Positions 34,330 through 49,205 are shown, numbered from the stretch's first letter. The stretch: DNA of 64,000 nt from Kappaphycus alvarezii (GCA_002205965.3 NADL03000697.1:186001-250000), one strand, 5' to 3'. Made by a program: numbers and translations. Notes: generated from the letters alone by a model not told the origin.

Positions 34330-37300
34330 ATTACAAACAGCTTCAGTACCGCACATTCCCATCGCATTCCCGCCTATCCATTCAGCCCTATTAGAATAGG
34401 CTCAATTTCCCTCGGTTTACCGCTGGTGCAATATCCGTTCCAATCTCTCAAACAGCACTCTGACAAGGGCGTCATATGCGACCTACAAAACTTCAATCAT
34501 AGAGCGGTGGGAATTGAGTCTGGCTCTCTTCTTGAAGAGTTGCAAACCAAAGCCTGCATTTTGAATATTACAAACAGCTTCAGTACCGCACATTCCCATC
34601 GCATTCCCGCTCCTATCCATTCAGCCCTATTAGAATAGGCTCAATTTCCCTCGGTTTACCGCTGGTGCAATATCCGTTCCAATCTCTCAAACAGCACTCT
34701 GACAAGGGCGTCATATGCGACCTACAAAACTTCAATCATAGAGCGGTGGGAATTGAGTCTGGCTCTCTTCTTGAAGAGTTGCAAACCAAAAGCCTGCATT
34801 TTGAATATTACAAAACAGCTTCAGTGCCGCAGATTGCCATCGCATTCCCGCACGTATCTACTTCAGCCCTATTAGAATAGGCTCAATTTCCCTCGGTTTA
34901 CCGCTGGTGCAATATCCGTTCCAATCTCTCAAAACAGCACTCTGACAAGGGCGTCATATGCGACCTACAAAACTTCAATCATAGAGCGGTGGGAATTGAG
35001 TCTGGCTCTCTTCTTGAAGAGTTGCAAACCAAAGCCTGCATTTTGAATATTACAAAACAGCTTCAGTACCGCACATTCCCATCGCATTCCCGCTCCTATC
35101 CATTTCAGCCCTATTAGAATAGGCTCAATTTCCCTCGGTTTACCGCTGGTGCAATATCCGTTCCAATCTCTCAAAACAGCACTCTGACAAGGGCGTCATA
35201 TGCGACCTACAAAACTTCAATCATAGAGCGGTGGGAATTGAGTCTGGCTCTCTTCTTGAAGAGTTGCAAACCAAAGCCTGCATTTTGAATATTACAAAAC
35301 AGCTTCAGTACCGCACATTCCATCGCATTCCCGCTATCCATTTCAGCCCTATTAGAATAGGCTCAATTTCCCTCGGTTTACCGCTGGTGCAATATCCGTT
35401 CCAATCTCTCAAAACAGCACTCTGACAAGGGCGTCATATGCGACCTACAAAACTTCAATCATAGAGCGGTGGGAATTGAGTCTGGCTCTCTTCTTGAAGA
35501 GTTGCAAACCAAAGCCTGCATTTTGAATATTACAAAACAGCTTCAGTACCGCACATTCCCATCGCATTCCCGCTCCTATCCATTTCAGCCCTATTAGAAT
35601 AGGCTCAATTTCCCTCGGTTTACCGCTGGTGCAATATCCGTTCCAATCTCTCAAAACAGCACTCTGACAAGGGCGTCATATGCGACCTACAAAACTTCAA
35701 TCATAGAGCGGTGGGAATTGAGTCTGGCTCTCTTCTTGAAGAGTTGCAAACCAAAGCCTGCATTTTGAATATTAAAAACAGCTTCAGTACCGCACATTCC
35801 CATCGCATTCCCGCTCCTATCCATTTCAGCCCTATTAGAATAGGCTCAATTTCCCTCGGTTTACCGCTGGTGCAATATCCGTTCCAATCTCTCAAAACAG
35901 CACTCTGACAAGGGCGTCATATGCGACCTACAAAACTTCAATCATAGAGCGGTGGGAATTGAGTCTGGCTCTCTTCTTGAAGAGTTGCAAACCAAAGCCT
36001 GCATTTTGAATATTACAAAACAGCTTCAGTACCGCACATTCCCATCGCATTCCCGCCTATCCATTTCAGCCCTATTAGAATAGGCTCAATTTCCCTCGGT
36101 TTACCGCTGGTGCAATATCCGTTCCAATCTCTCAAAACAGCACTCTGACAAGGGCGTCATATGCGACCTACAAAACTTCAATCATAGAGCGGTGGGAATT
36201 GAGTCTGGCTCTCTTCTTGAAGAGTTGCAAACCAAAGCCTGCATTTTGAATATTACAAAACAGCTTCAGTACCGCACATTCCATCGCATTCCCGCTCCTA
36301 TCCATTTCAGCCCTATTAGAATAGGCTCAATTTCCCTCGGTTTACCGCTGGTGCAATATCCGTTCCAATCTCTCAAAACAGCACTCTGACAAGGGCGTCA
36401 TATGCGACCTACAAAACTTCAATCATAGAGCGGTGGGAATTGAGTCTGGCTCTCTTCTTGAAGAGTTGCAAACCAAAGCCTGCATTTTGAATATTACAAA
36501 ACAGCTTCAGTACCGCACATTCCCATCGCATTCCCGCTCCTATCCATTTCAGCCCTATTAGAATAGGCTCAATTTCCCTCGGTTTACCGCTGGTGCAATA
36601 TCCGTTCCAATCTCTCAAAACAGCACTCTGACAAGGGCGTCATATGCGACCTACAAAACTTCAATCATAGAGCGGTGGGAATTGAGTCTGGCTCTCTTCT
36701 TGAAGAGTTGCAAACCAAAGCCTGCATTTTGAATATTACAAAACAGCTTCAGTACCGCACATTCCCATCGCATTCCCGCTCCTATCCATTTCAGCCCTAT
36801 TAGAATAGGCTCAATTCCTCGTTTACCTCTGGTGCAATATCCGTTACTCTCAGCACTCTGACAAGGGCGTCATATGCGCAACAATCATAGAGCAGTCTGG
36901 CTCTCTTCAGATTCAAAACAGCACTCTGACAAGGGCGTCATATGCGACCTACAAAACTTCAATCATAGAGCGGTGGGAATTGAGTCTGGCTCTCTTCTTG
37001 AAGAGTTGCAAACCAAAGCCTGCATTTTGAATATTACAAAACAGCTTCAGTACCGCACATTCCCATCGCATTCCCCGTATCTATTTCAGCCCTATTAGAA
37101 TAGGCTCAATTTCCCTCGGTTTACCGCTGGTGCAATATCCGTTCCAATCTCTCAAAACAGCACTCTGACAAGGGCGTCATATGCGACCTACAAAACTTCA
37201 ATCATAGAGCGGTGGGAATTGAGTCTGGCTCTCTTCTTGAAGAGTTGCAAACCAAAGCCTGCATTTTGAATATTACAAAACAGCTTCAGTACCCGCACAT

Positions 37301-40300
37301 TCCCATCGCATTCCCGCTCCTATCCATTTCAGCCCTATTAGAATAGGCTCAATTTCCCTCGGTTTACCGCTGGTGCAATATCCGTTCCAATCTCTCAAAA
37401 CAGCACTCTGACAAGGGCGTCATATGCGACCTACAAAAACTTCAATCATAGAGCGGTGGGAATTGAGTCTGGCTCTCTTCTTGAAGAGTTTGCAAACCAA
37501 AGCCTGCATTTGAATATTACAAAACAGCTTCAGTACCGCACATTCCCATCGCATTCCCGCTCCTATCCATTTCAGCCCTATTAGAATAGGCTCAATTTCC
37601 CTCGGTTTACCGCTGGTGCAATATCCGTTCCAATCTCTCAAAACAGCACTCTGACAAGGGCGTCATATGCGACCTACAAAACTTCAATCATAGAGCGGTG
37701 GGAATTGAGTCTGGCTCTCTTCTTGAAGAGTTTGCAAACCAAAGCCTGCATTTTGAATATTACAAACAGCTTCAGTACCGCACATTCCCATCGCATTCCC
37801 GCCTATCCATTTCAGCCTATTAGAATAGCTCAATTTCCCTCGGTTTACCGCTGGTGCAATATCCGTTCCAATCTCTCAAAACAGCACTCTGACAAGGGCG
37901 TCATATGTGACCTACAAAACTTCAATCATAGAGCGGGCGAATTGAGTCTGGCTCTCTTCTTGAAGAGTTGCAAACCAAAGCCTGCATTTTGAATATTACA
38001 AAACAGCTTCAGTACCGCACATTCCCATCGCATTCCCGCTCCTATCCATTTCAGCCCTATTAGAATAGGCTCAATTTCCCTCGGGGTTACCGCTGGTGCA
38101 ATATCCGTTCCAATCTCTCAAAACAGCACTCTGACAAGGGCGTCATATGCGACCTACAAAACTTCAATCATAGAGCGGTGGAATAGTCTGGCTCTCTTCT
38201 TGAAGAGTTGCAAACCAAAGCCTGCATTTTGAATATTACAAAACAGCTTCAGCCGCAGATTCCCATCGCATTCCCGCTCCTATCCATTTCAGCCCTATTA
38301 GAATAGGCTCAATTTCCCTCGGTTTACCGCTGGTGCAATATCCGTTCCAATCTCTCAAAACAGCACTCTGACAAGGCGTCATATGCGACCTAAAACTTCA
38401 ATCATAGAGCGGTGGAATTGAGTCTGGCTCTCTTCTTTTGAAGAGTTGCAAACCAAAGCCTGCATTTTGAATATTACAAAACAGCTTCAGTACCGCACAT
38501 TCCCATCGCATTCCCGCACTATCCATTTCAGCCCTATTAGAATAGGCTCAATTTCCCTCGGTTTACCGCTGGTGCAATATCCGTTCCAATCTCTCAAAAC
38601 AGCACTCTGACAAGGGCGTCATGCGACCTACAAAACTTCAATCATAGAGCGGTGGGAATCTGAGTCTGGCTCTCTTCTTGAAGAGTTGCAAACCAAAGCC
38701 TGCATTTTGAATATTACAAAACAGCTTCAGTACCGCACATTCCCATCGCATTCCCGCTATCCATTTCAGCCCTATTAGAATAGGCTCAATTTCCCTCGGT
38801 TTACCGCTGGTGCAATATCCGTTCCAATCTCTCAAAACAGCACTCTGACAAGGGCGTCATATGCGACCTACAAAACTTCAATCATAGAGCGGTGGGAATT
38901 GAGTCTGGCTCTCTTCTTGAAGAGTTGCAAACCAAAGCCTGCATTTTGAATATTACAAAACAGCTTCAGTACCGCACATTCCCATCGCATTCCCGCCTAT
39001 CCATTTCAGCCCTATTAGAATAGGCTCAATTTCCCTCGGTTTACCGCTGGTGCAATATCCGTTCCAATCTCTCAAAACAGCACTCTGACAAGGGCGTGCG
39101 ACCTACAAAACTTCAATCATAGAGCGGTGGGAATTGAGTCTGGCTCTCTTCTTGAAGAGTTGCAAACCAAAGCCTGCATTTTGAATATTACAAAACAGCT
39201 TCAGTGCGATTCCCATCGCATTCCCGCCTATCCATTTCAGCCCTATTAGAATAGGCTCAATTTCCCTCGGTTTACCGCTGGTGCAATATCCGTTCCAATC
39301 TCTCAAAACAGCACTCTGACAAGGGCGTCATATGCGACCTACAAAACTTCAATCATAGAGCGGTGGGAATTGAGTCTGGCTCTTCTTCTTGAAGAGTTGC
39401 AAACCAAAGCCTGCATTTTGAATATTACAAAACAGCTTCAGTACCGCACCCATCGCATTCCCATCCGCCCGCTCTATCCATTTCAGCCCTATTAGAATAG
39501 GCTCAATTTCCCTCGGTTTACCGCTGGTGCAATATCCGTTCCAATCTCTCAAAACAGCACTCTGACAAGGGCGTCATATGCGACCTACAAAACTTCAATC
39601 ATAGAGCGGTGGGAATTGAGTCTGGCTCTCTTCTTGAAGAGTTGCAAACCAAAGCCTGCATTTTGAATATTACAAAACAGCTTCAGTACCGCACATTGCC
39701 ATCGCATTCCCGCACTATCCATTTCAGCCCTATTAGAATAGGCTCAATTTCCCTCGGTTTACCGCTGGTGCAATATCCGTTCCAATCTCTCAAAACAGCA
39801 CTCTGACAAGGGCGTCATATGCGACCTACAAAACTTCAATCATAGAGCGGTGGGAATTGAGTCTGGCTCTCTTCTTGAAGAGTTGCAAACCAAAGCCTGC
39901 ATTTTGAATATTACAAAACAGCTTCAGTACCGCACATTCCCATCGCATTCCCGCTCCTATCCATTTCAGCCCTATTAGAATAGGCTCAATTTCCCTCGTT
40001 TACCGCTGGTGCAATATCCGTTCCAATCTCTCAAAACAGCACTCTGACAAGGGCGTCATATGCGACCTACAAAACTTCAATCATAGAGCGGTGGGAATTG
40101 AGTCTGGCTCTCTTCTTGAAGAGTTGCAAACCAAAGCCTGCATTTTGAATATTACAAAACAGCTTCAGTACCGCACATTCCCATCGCATTCCGCGTCCTA
40201 TCCATTTCAGCCCTATTAGAATAGGCTCAATTTCCCTCGGTTTACCGCTGGTGCAATATCCGTTCCAATCTCTCAAAACAGCACTCTGACAAGGGCGTCA

Positions 40301-43100
40301 TATGCGACCTACAAAACTTCAAATCATAGAGCGGTGGGAATTGAGTCTGGCTCTCTTCTTGAAGAGTTGCAAACCAAAGCCTGCATTTTGAATATTACAA
40401 AACAGCTTCAGTACCGCACATTCCCATCGCATTCCCGCTCCTATCCATTTCAGCCCTATTAGAATAGGCTCAATTTCCCTCGGTTTACCGCTGGTGCAAT
40501 ATCCGTTCCAATCTCTCAAAACAGCACTCTGACAAGGGCGTCATATGCGACCTACAAAACTTCAATCATAGAGCGGTGGGAATTGAGTCTGGCTCTCTTC
40601 TTGAAGAGTTGCAAACCAAAGCCTGCATTTTGAATATTACAAAACAGCTTCAGTACCGCACATTCCCATCGCATTCCCGCTCCTATCCATTTCAGCCCTA
40701 TTAGAATAGGCTCAATTTCCTCGGTTTACCGCTGGTGCAATATCCGTTCCAATCTCTCAAAACAGCACTCTGACAAGGGCGTCATATGCGACCTACAAAA
40801 CTTCAATCATTAAGAGTGGGAATTAGTCTGGCTCTCTTCTTGAAGAGTTGCAAACCAAAGCCTGCATTTTGAATATTACAAAACAGCTTCAGTACCGCAC
40901 ATTCCCATCGCATTCCCCTCCTATCATTTCAGCCTATTAGAATAGGCTCAATTTCCCTCGGTTTACCGCTGGTGCAAATCCGTTCCAATCTCTCAAAACA
41001 GCACTCTGACAAGGCGTCATATGCGACCTACAAAACTTCAATCATAGAGCGGTGGGAATTGAGTCTGGCTCTCTTCTTGAAGAGTTGCAAACCAAAGCCT
41101 GCATTTGAATATTACAAAACAGCTTCAGTACCGCAGATTGCCATCGCATTCCCGCTTATCCATTTCAGCCCTATTAGAATAGGCTCATTTCCCTCGGTTT
41201 ACCGCTGGTATATCCGTTCCAATCTCTCAAAACAGCACTCTGACAAAGGGCGTCATATGCGACCTACAAAACTTCAATCATAGAGCGGTGGGAATTGAGT
41301 CTGGCTCTCTTCTTGAAGAGTTGCAACCAAAGCCTGCATTTTGAATATTACAAAACAGCTTCAGTTACCGCACATTCCCATCGCATTCCGCTCTATCCAT
41401 TTCAGCCCTATTAGAATAGGCTCAATTTCCCTCGGTTTACCGCTGGTGCAATATCCGTTCCAATCTCTCAAAACAGCACTCTGACAAGGGCGTCATATGC
41501 GACCTACAAAACTTCAATCATAGAGCGGTGGGAATTGAGTCTGGCTCTCTTCTTGAAGAGTTGCAAACCAAAGCCTGCATTTTGAATATTACAAAACAGC
41601 TTCAGTACCGCACATTCCCATCGCATTCCCGCTCCTATCCATTTCAGCCCTATTAGAATAGGCTCAATTTCCCTCGGTTTACCGCTGGTGCAATATCCGT
41701 TCCAATCTCTCAAAACAGCACTCTGACAAGGGCGTCATATGCGACCTACAAAACTTCAATCATAGAGCGGTGGGAATTGAGTCTGGCTCTCTTCTTGAAG
41801 AGTTGCAAACCAAAGCCTGCATTTTGAATATTACAAAACAGCTTCAGTACCGCACATTCCCATCGCATTCCCGCTCCTATCCATTTCAGCCCTATTAGAA
41901 TAGGCTCAATTTCCCTCGGTTTACCGCTGGTGCAATATCCGTTCCAATCTCTCAAAACAGCACTCTGACAAGGCGTCATATGCGACCTACAAAACTTCAA
42001 TCATAGAGCGGTGGGAATTGAGTCTGGCTCTCTTGAGAAGTTGCAAACCAAAGCCTGCATTTTGAATATTACAAAACAGCTTCAGTACCGCACATTCCCA
42101 TCGCATTCCCGCTCCTATCCATTTCAGCCCTATTAGAATAGGCTCAATTTCCCTCGGTTTACCGCTGGTGCAATATCCGTTCCAATCTCTCAAAACAGCA
42201 CTCTGACAAGGGCGTCATATGCGACCTACAAAACTTCAATCATAGAGCGGTGGGAATTGAGTCTGGCTCTCTTCTTGAAGAGTTGCAAACCAAAGCCTGC
42301 ATTTTGAATATTACAAAACAGCTTCAGTACCGCACATTCCCATCGCATTCCCGCTTATCCATTTCAGCCCTATTAGAATAGGCTCAATTTCCCTCGGTTT
42401 ACCGCTGGTGCAATATCCGTTCCAATCTCTCAAAACAGCACTCTGACAAGGGCGTCATATGCGACCTACAAAACTTCAATCATAGAGCGGTGGGAATTGA
42501 GTCTGGCTCTCTTCTTGAAGAGTTGCAAACCAAAGCCTGCATTTTGAATATTACAAAACAGCTTCAGTACCGCACATTCCCATCGCATTCCCGCCTATCC
42601 ATTTCAGCCCTATTAGAATAGGCTCAATTTCCCTCGGTTTACCGCTGGTGCAATATCCGTTCCAATCTCTCAAAACAGCACTCTGACAAGGGCGTCATAT
42701 GCGACCTACAAAACTTCAATCATAGAGCGGTGGGAATTGAGTCTGGCTCTCTTCTGAAGAGTTGCAAACCAAAGCCTGCATTTTGAATATTACAAAACAG
42801 CTTCAGTACCGCACATTCCATCGCATTCCCGCTCCTATCCATTTCAGCCCTATTAGAATAGGCTCAATTTCCCTCGGTTTACCGCTGGTGCAATATCCGT
42901 TCCAATCTCTCAAAACAGCACTCTGACAAGGGCGTCATATGCGACCTACAAAACTTCAATCATAGAGCGGAATTGAGTCTGGCTCTCTTCTTGAAGAGTT
43001 GCAAACCAAAGCCTGCATTTTGAATATTACAAAACAGCTTCAGTACCGCACATTCCCATCGCATTCCGCCGTATCCTATTTCAGCCCTATTAGAATAGGC
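34330..43100 (+). repeat. Indel-dense zone of the array
   Basis: Units here carry many one- to few-base insertions and deletions, often in homopolymers (ACAAACAG for ACAAAACAG, TCGGGGTTACC, CTTCTTTTGAAG, CAAAAACTTC, TTTGCAAACC), plus missing CAT or TA steps. Units on both sides, especially after 43.1 kb, are almost identical. The pattern can mean local decay, or poor consensus quality at an assembly seam. Confidence 0.8.
36810..36930 (+). repeat. Collapsed, rearranged monomer
   Basis: Within about 120 bp the unit is shortened in several places: CCTCGTTTACCTCTGGTGC, then GTTACTCTCAGCAC, then CATATGCGCAACAATCATAG, then CTCTTCAGATTCAAAACAGC. It then resumes the normal register. All parts are recognisable monomer pieces with internal deletions. 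Confidence 0.85.
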
Positions 43101-46100
43101 TCAATTTCCCTCGGTTTACCGCTGGTGCAATATCCGTTCCAATCTCTCAAAACAGCACTCTGACAAGGGCGTCATATGCGACCTACAAAACTTCAATCAT
43201 AGAGCGGTGGGAATTGAGTCTGGCTCTCTTCTTGAAGAGTTGCAAACCAAAGCCTGCATTTTGAATATTACAAAACAGCTTCAGTACCGCACATTCCCAT
43301 CGCATTCCCGCTCCTATCCATTTCAGCCCTATTAGAATAGGCTCAATTTCCCTCGGTTTACCGCTGGTGCAATATCCGTTCCAATCTCTCAAAACAGCAC
43401 TCTGACAAGGGCGTCATATGCGACCTACAAAACTTCAATCATAGAGCGGTGGGAATTGAGTCTGGCTCTCTTCTTGAAGAGTTGCAAACCAAAGCCTGCA
43501 TTTTGAATATTACAAAACAGCTTCAGTACCGCACATTCCCATCGCATTCCCGCTCCTATCCATTTCAGCCCTATTAGAATAGGCTCAATTTCCCTCGGTT
43601 TACCGCTGGTGCAATATCCGTTCCAATCTCTCAAAACAGCACTCTGACAAGGGCGTCATATGCGACCTACAAAACTTCAATCATAGAGCGGTGGGAATTG
43701 AGTCTGGCTCTCTTCTTGAAGAGTTGCAAACCAAAGCCTGCATTTTGAATATTACAAAACAGCTTCAGTACCGCACATTCCCATCGCATTCCCGCTCCTA
43801 TCCATTTCAGCCCTATTAGAATAGGCTCAATTTCCCTCGGTTTACCGCTGGTGCAATATCCGTTCCAATCTCTCAAAACAGCACTCTGACAAGGGCGTCA
43901 TATGCGACCTACAAAACTTCAATCATAGAGCGGTGGGAATTGAGTCTGGCTCTCTTCTTGAAGAGTTGCAAACCAAAGCCTGCATTTTGAATATTACAAA
44001 ACAGCTTCAGTACCGCACATTCCCATCGCATTCCCGCTCCTATCCATTTCAGCCCTATTAGAATAGGCTCAATTTCCCTCGGTTTACCGCTGGTGCAATA
44101 TCCGTTCCAATCTCTCAAAACAGCACTCTGACAAGGGCGTCATATGCGACCTACAAAACTTCAATCATAGAGCGGTGGGAATTGAGTCTGGCTCTCTTCT
44201 TGAAGAGTTGCAAACCAAAGCCTGCATTTTGAATATTACAAAACAGCTTCAGTACCGCACATTCCCATCGCATTCCCGCTCCTATCCATTTCAGCCCTAT
44301 TAGAATAGGCTCAATTTCCCTCGGTTTACCGCTGGTGCAATATCCGTTCCAATCTCTCAAAACAGCACTCTGACAAGGGCGTCATATGCGACCTACAAAA
44401 CTTCAATCATAGAGCGGTGGGAATTGAGTCTGGCTCTCTTCTTGAAGAGTTGCAAACCAAAGCCTGCATTTTGAATATTACAAAACAGCTTCAGTACCGC
44501 AGATTGCCATCGCATTCCCGCTCCTATCCATTTCAGCCCTATTAGAATAGGCTCAATTTCCCTCGGTTTACCGCTGGTGCAATATCCGTTCCAATCTCTC
44601 AAAACAGCACTCTGACAAGGGCGTCATATGCGACCTACAAAACTTCAATCATAGAGCGGTGGGAATTGAGTCTGGCTCTCTTCTTGAAGAGTTGCAAACC
44701 AAAGCCTGCATTTTGAATATTACAAAACAGCTTCAGTACCGCACATTCCCATCGCATTCCCGCTCCTATCCATTTCAGCCCTATTAGAATAGGCTCAATT
44801 TCCCTCGGTTTACCGCTGGTGCAATATCCGTTCCAATCTCTCAAAACAGCACTCTGACAAGGGCGTCATATGCGACCTACAAAACTTCAATCATAGAGCG
44901 GTGGGAATTGAGTCTGGCTCTCTTCTTGAAGAGTTGCAAACCAAAGCCTGCATTTTGAATATTACAAAACAGCTTCAGTACCGCACATTCCCATCGCATT
45001 CCCGCTCCTATCCATTTCAGCCCTATTAGAATAGGCTCAATTTCCCTCGGTTTACCGCTGGTGCAATATCCGTTCCAATCTCTCAAAACAGCACTCTGAC
45101 AAGGGCGTCATATGCGACCTACAAAACTTCAATCATAGAGCGGTGGGAATTGAGTCTGGCTCTCTTCTTGAAGAGTTGCAAACCAAAGCCTGCATTTTGA
45201 ATATTACAAAACAGCTTCAGTACCGCACATTCCCATCGCATTCCCGCTCCTATCCATTTCAGCCCTATTAGAATAGGCTCAATTTCCCTCGGTTTACCGC
45301 TGGTGCAATATCCGTTCCAATCTCTCAAAACAGCACTCTGACAAGGGCGTCATATGCGACCTACAAAACTTCAATCATAGAGCGGTGGGAATTGAGTCTG
45401 GCTCTCTTCTTGAAGAGTTGCAAACCAAAGCCTGCATTTTGAATATTACAAAACAGCTTCAGTACCGCACATTCCCATCGCATTCCCGCTCCTATCCATT
45501 TCAGCCCTATTAGAATAGGCTCAATTTCCCTCGGTTTACCGCTGGTGCAATATCCGTTCCAATCTCTCAAAACAGCACTCTGACAAGGGCGTCATATGCG
45601 ACCTACAAAACTTCAATCATAGAGCGGTGGAATTGAGTCTGGCTCTCTTCTTGAAGAGTTGCAAACCAAAGCCTGCATTTTGAATATTACAAAACAGCTT
45701 CAGTACCGCACATTCCATCGCATTCCCGCTCCTATCCATTTCAGCCCTATTAGAATAGGCTCAATTTCCCTCGGTTTACCGCTGGTGCAATATCCGTTCC
45801 AATCTCTCAAAACAGCACTCTGACAAGGGCGTCATATGCGACCTACAAAACTTCAATCATAGAGCGGTGGGAATTGAGTCTGGCTCTCTTCTTGAAGAGT
45901 TGCAAACCAAAGCCTGCATTTTGAATATTACAAAACAGCTTCAGTACCGCACATTCCCATCGCATTCCCGCTCCTATCCATTTCAGCCCTATTAGAATAG
46001 GCTCAATTTCCCTCGGTTTACCGCTGGTGCAATATCCGTTCCAATCTCTCAAAACAGCACTCTGACAAGGGCGTCATATGCGACCTACAAAACTTCAATC

Positions 46101-49100
46101 ATAGAGCGGTGGGAATTGAGTCTGGCTCTCTTCTTGAAGAGTTGCAAACCAAAGCCTGCATTTTGAATATTACAAAACAGCTTCAGTACCGCACATTCCC
46201 ATCGCATTCCCGCTCCTATCCATTTCAGCCCTATTAGAATAGGCTCAATTTCCCTCGGTTTACCGCTGGTGCAATATCCGTTCCAATCTCTCAAAACAGC
46301 ACTCTGACAAGGGCGTCATTGCGACCTACAAAACTTCAATCATAGAGCGGTGGGAATTGAGTCTGGCTCTCTTCTTGAAGAGTTGCAAACCAAAGCCTGC
46401 ATTTTGAATATTACAAAACAGCTTCAGTACCGCACATTCCCATCGCATTCCCGCTCCTATCCATTTCAGCCCTATTAGAATAGGCTCAATTTCCCTCGGT
46501 TTACCGCTGGTGCAATATCCGTTCCAATCTCTCAAAACAGCACTCTGACAAGGGCGTCATATGCGACCTACAAAACTTCAATCATAGAGCGGTGGGAATT
46601 GAGTCTGGCTCTCTTCTTGAAGAGTTGCAAACCAAAGCCTGCATTTTGAATATTACAAAACAGCTTCAGTACCGCACATTGCCATCGCATTCCCGCTCCT
46701 ATCCATTTCAGCCCTATTAGAATAGGCTCAATTTCCCTCGGTTTACCGCTGGTGCAATATCCGTTCCAATCTCTCAAAACAGCACTCTGACAAGGGCGTC
46801 ATATGCGACCTACAAAACTTCAATCATAGAGCGGTGGGAATTGAGTCTGGCTCTCTTCTTGAAGAGTTGCAAACCAAAGCCTGCATTTTGAATATTACAA
46901 AACAGCTTCAGTACCGCACATTCCCATCGCATTCCCGCTCCTATCCATTTCAGCCCTATTAGAATAGGCTCAATTTCCCTCGGTTTACCGCTGGTGCAAT
47001 ATCCGTTCCAATCTCTCAAAACAGCACTCTGACAAGGGCGTCATATGCGACCTACAAAACTTCAATCATAGAGCGGTGGGAATTGAGTCTGGCTCTCTTC
47101 TTGAAGAGTTGCAAACCAAAGCCTGCATTTTGAATATTACAAAACAGCTTCAGTACCGCACATTCCCATCGCATTCCCGCTCCTATCCATTTCAGCCCTA
47201 TTAGAATAGGCTCAATTTCCCTCGGTTTACCGCTGGTGCAATATCCGTTCCAATCTCTCAAAACAGCACTCTGACAAGGGCGTCATATGCGACCTACAAA
47301 ACTTCAATCATAGAGCGGTGGGAATTGAGTCTGGCTCTCTTCTTGAAGAGTTGCAAACCAAAGCCTGCATTTTGAATATTACAAAACAGCTTCAGTACCG
47401 CACATTCCCATCGCATTCCCGCTCCTATCCATTTCAGCCCTATTAGAATAGGCTCAATTTCCCTCGGTTTACCGCTGGTGCAATATCCGTTCCAATCTCT
47501 CAAAACAGCACTCTGACAAGGGCGTCATATGCGACCTACAAAACTTCAATCATAGAGCGGTGGGAATTGAGTCTGGCTCTCTTCTTGAAGAGTTGCAAAC
47601 CAAAGCCTGCATTTTGAATATTACAAAACAGCTTCAGTACCGCACATTCCCATCGCATTCCCGCTCCTATCCATTTCAGCCCTATTAGAATAGGCTCAAT
47701 TTCCCTCGGTTTACCGCTGGTGCAATATCCGTTCCAATCTCTCAAAACAGCACTCTGACAAGGGCGTCATATGCGACCTACAAAACTTCAATCATAGAGC
47801 GGTGGGAATTGAGTCTGGCTCTCTTCTTGAAGAGTTGCAAACCAAAGCCTGCATTTTGAATATTACAAAACAGCTTCAGTACCGCACATTCCCATCGCAT
47901 TCCCGCTCCTATCCATTTCAGCCCTATTAGAATAGGCTCAATTTCCCTCGGTTTACCGCTGGTGCAATATCCGTTCCAATCTCTCAAAACAGCACTCTGA
48001 CAAGGGCGTCATATGCGACCTACAAAACTTCAATCATAGAGCGGTGGGAATTGAGTCTGGCTCTCTTCTTGAAGAGTTGCAAACCAAAGCCTGCATTTTG
48101 AATATTACAAAACAGCTTCAGTACCGCACATTCCATCGCATTCCCGCTCCTATCCATTTCAGCCCTATTAGAATAGGCTCAATTTCCCTCGGTTTACCGC
48201 TGGTGCAATATCCGTTCCAATCTCTCAAAACAGCACTCTGACAAGGGCGTCATATGCGACCTACAAAACTTCAATCATAGAGCGGTGGGAATTGAGTCTG
48301 GCTCTCTTCTTGAAGAGTTGCAAACCAAAGCCTGCATTTTGAATATTACAAAACAGCTTCAGTACCGCACATTCCCATCGCATTCCCGCTCCTATCCATT
48401 TCAGCCCTATTAGAATAGGCTCAATTTCCCTCGGTTTACCGCTGGTGCAATATCCGTTCCAATCTCTCAAAACAGCACTCTGACAAGGGCGTCATATGCG
48501 ACCTACAAAACTTCAATCATAGAGCGGTGGGAATTGAGTCTGGCTCTCTTCTTGAAGAGTTGCAAACCAAAGCCTGCATTTTGAATATTACAAAACAGCT
48601 TCAGTACCGCACATTCCCATCGCATTCCCGCTCCTATCCATTTCAGCCCTATTAGAATAGGCTCAATTTCCCTCGGTTTACCGCTGGTGCAATATCCGTT
48701 CCAATCTCTCAAAACAGCACTCTGACAAGGGCGTCATATGCGACCTACAAAACTTCAATCATAGAGCGGTGGGAATTGAGTCTGGCTCTCTTCTTGAAGA
48801 GTTGCAAACCAAAGCCTGCATTTTGAATATTACAAAACAGCTTCAGTACCGCACATTCCCATCGCATTCCCGCTCCTATCCATTTCAGCCCTATTAGAAT
48901 AGGCTCAATTTCCCTCGGTTTACCGCTGGTGCAATATCCGTTCCAATCTCTCAAAACAGCACTCTGACAAGGGCGTCATATGCGACCTACAAAACTTCAA
49001 TCATAGAGCGGTGGGAATTGAGTCTGGCTCTCTTCTTGAAGAGTTGCAAACCAAAGCCTGCATTTTGAATATTACAAAACAGCTTCAGTACCGCACATTC

Positions 49101-49173
49101 CCATCGCATTCCCGCTCCTATCCATTTCAGCCCTATTAGAATAGGCTCAATTTCCCTCGGTTTACCGCTGGTG

Positions 49174-49205
49174 CAGTATGTCAATCATATCTAACTGCAA
49201 CTCTG
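49174..49205 (+). repeat. Private sequence patch inside one monomer
   Basis: After CCGCTGGTGCA the usual ATATCCGTTCCAATCTCTC is replaced by GTATGTCAATCATATCTAAC and TGCAACTCTGC. The unit then resumes with AAAACAGCACTCTGACAGGG. This change is seen in no other unit of the window. Confidence 0.9.
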
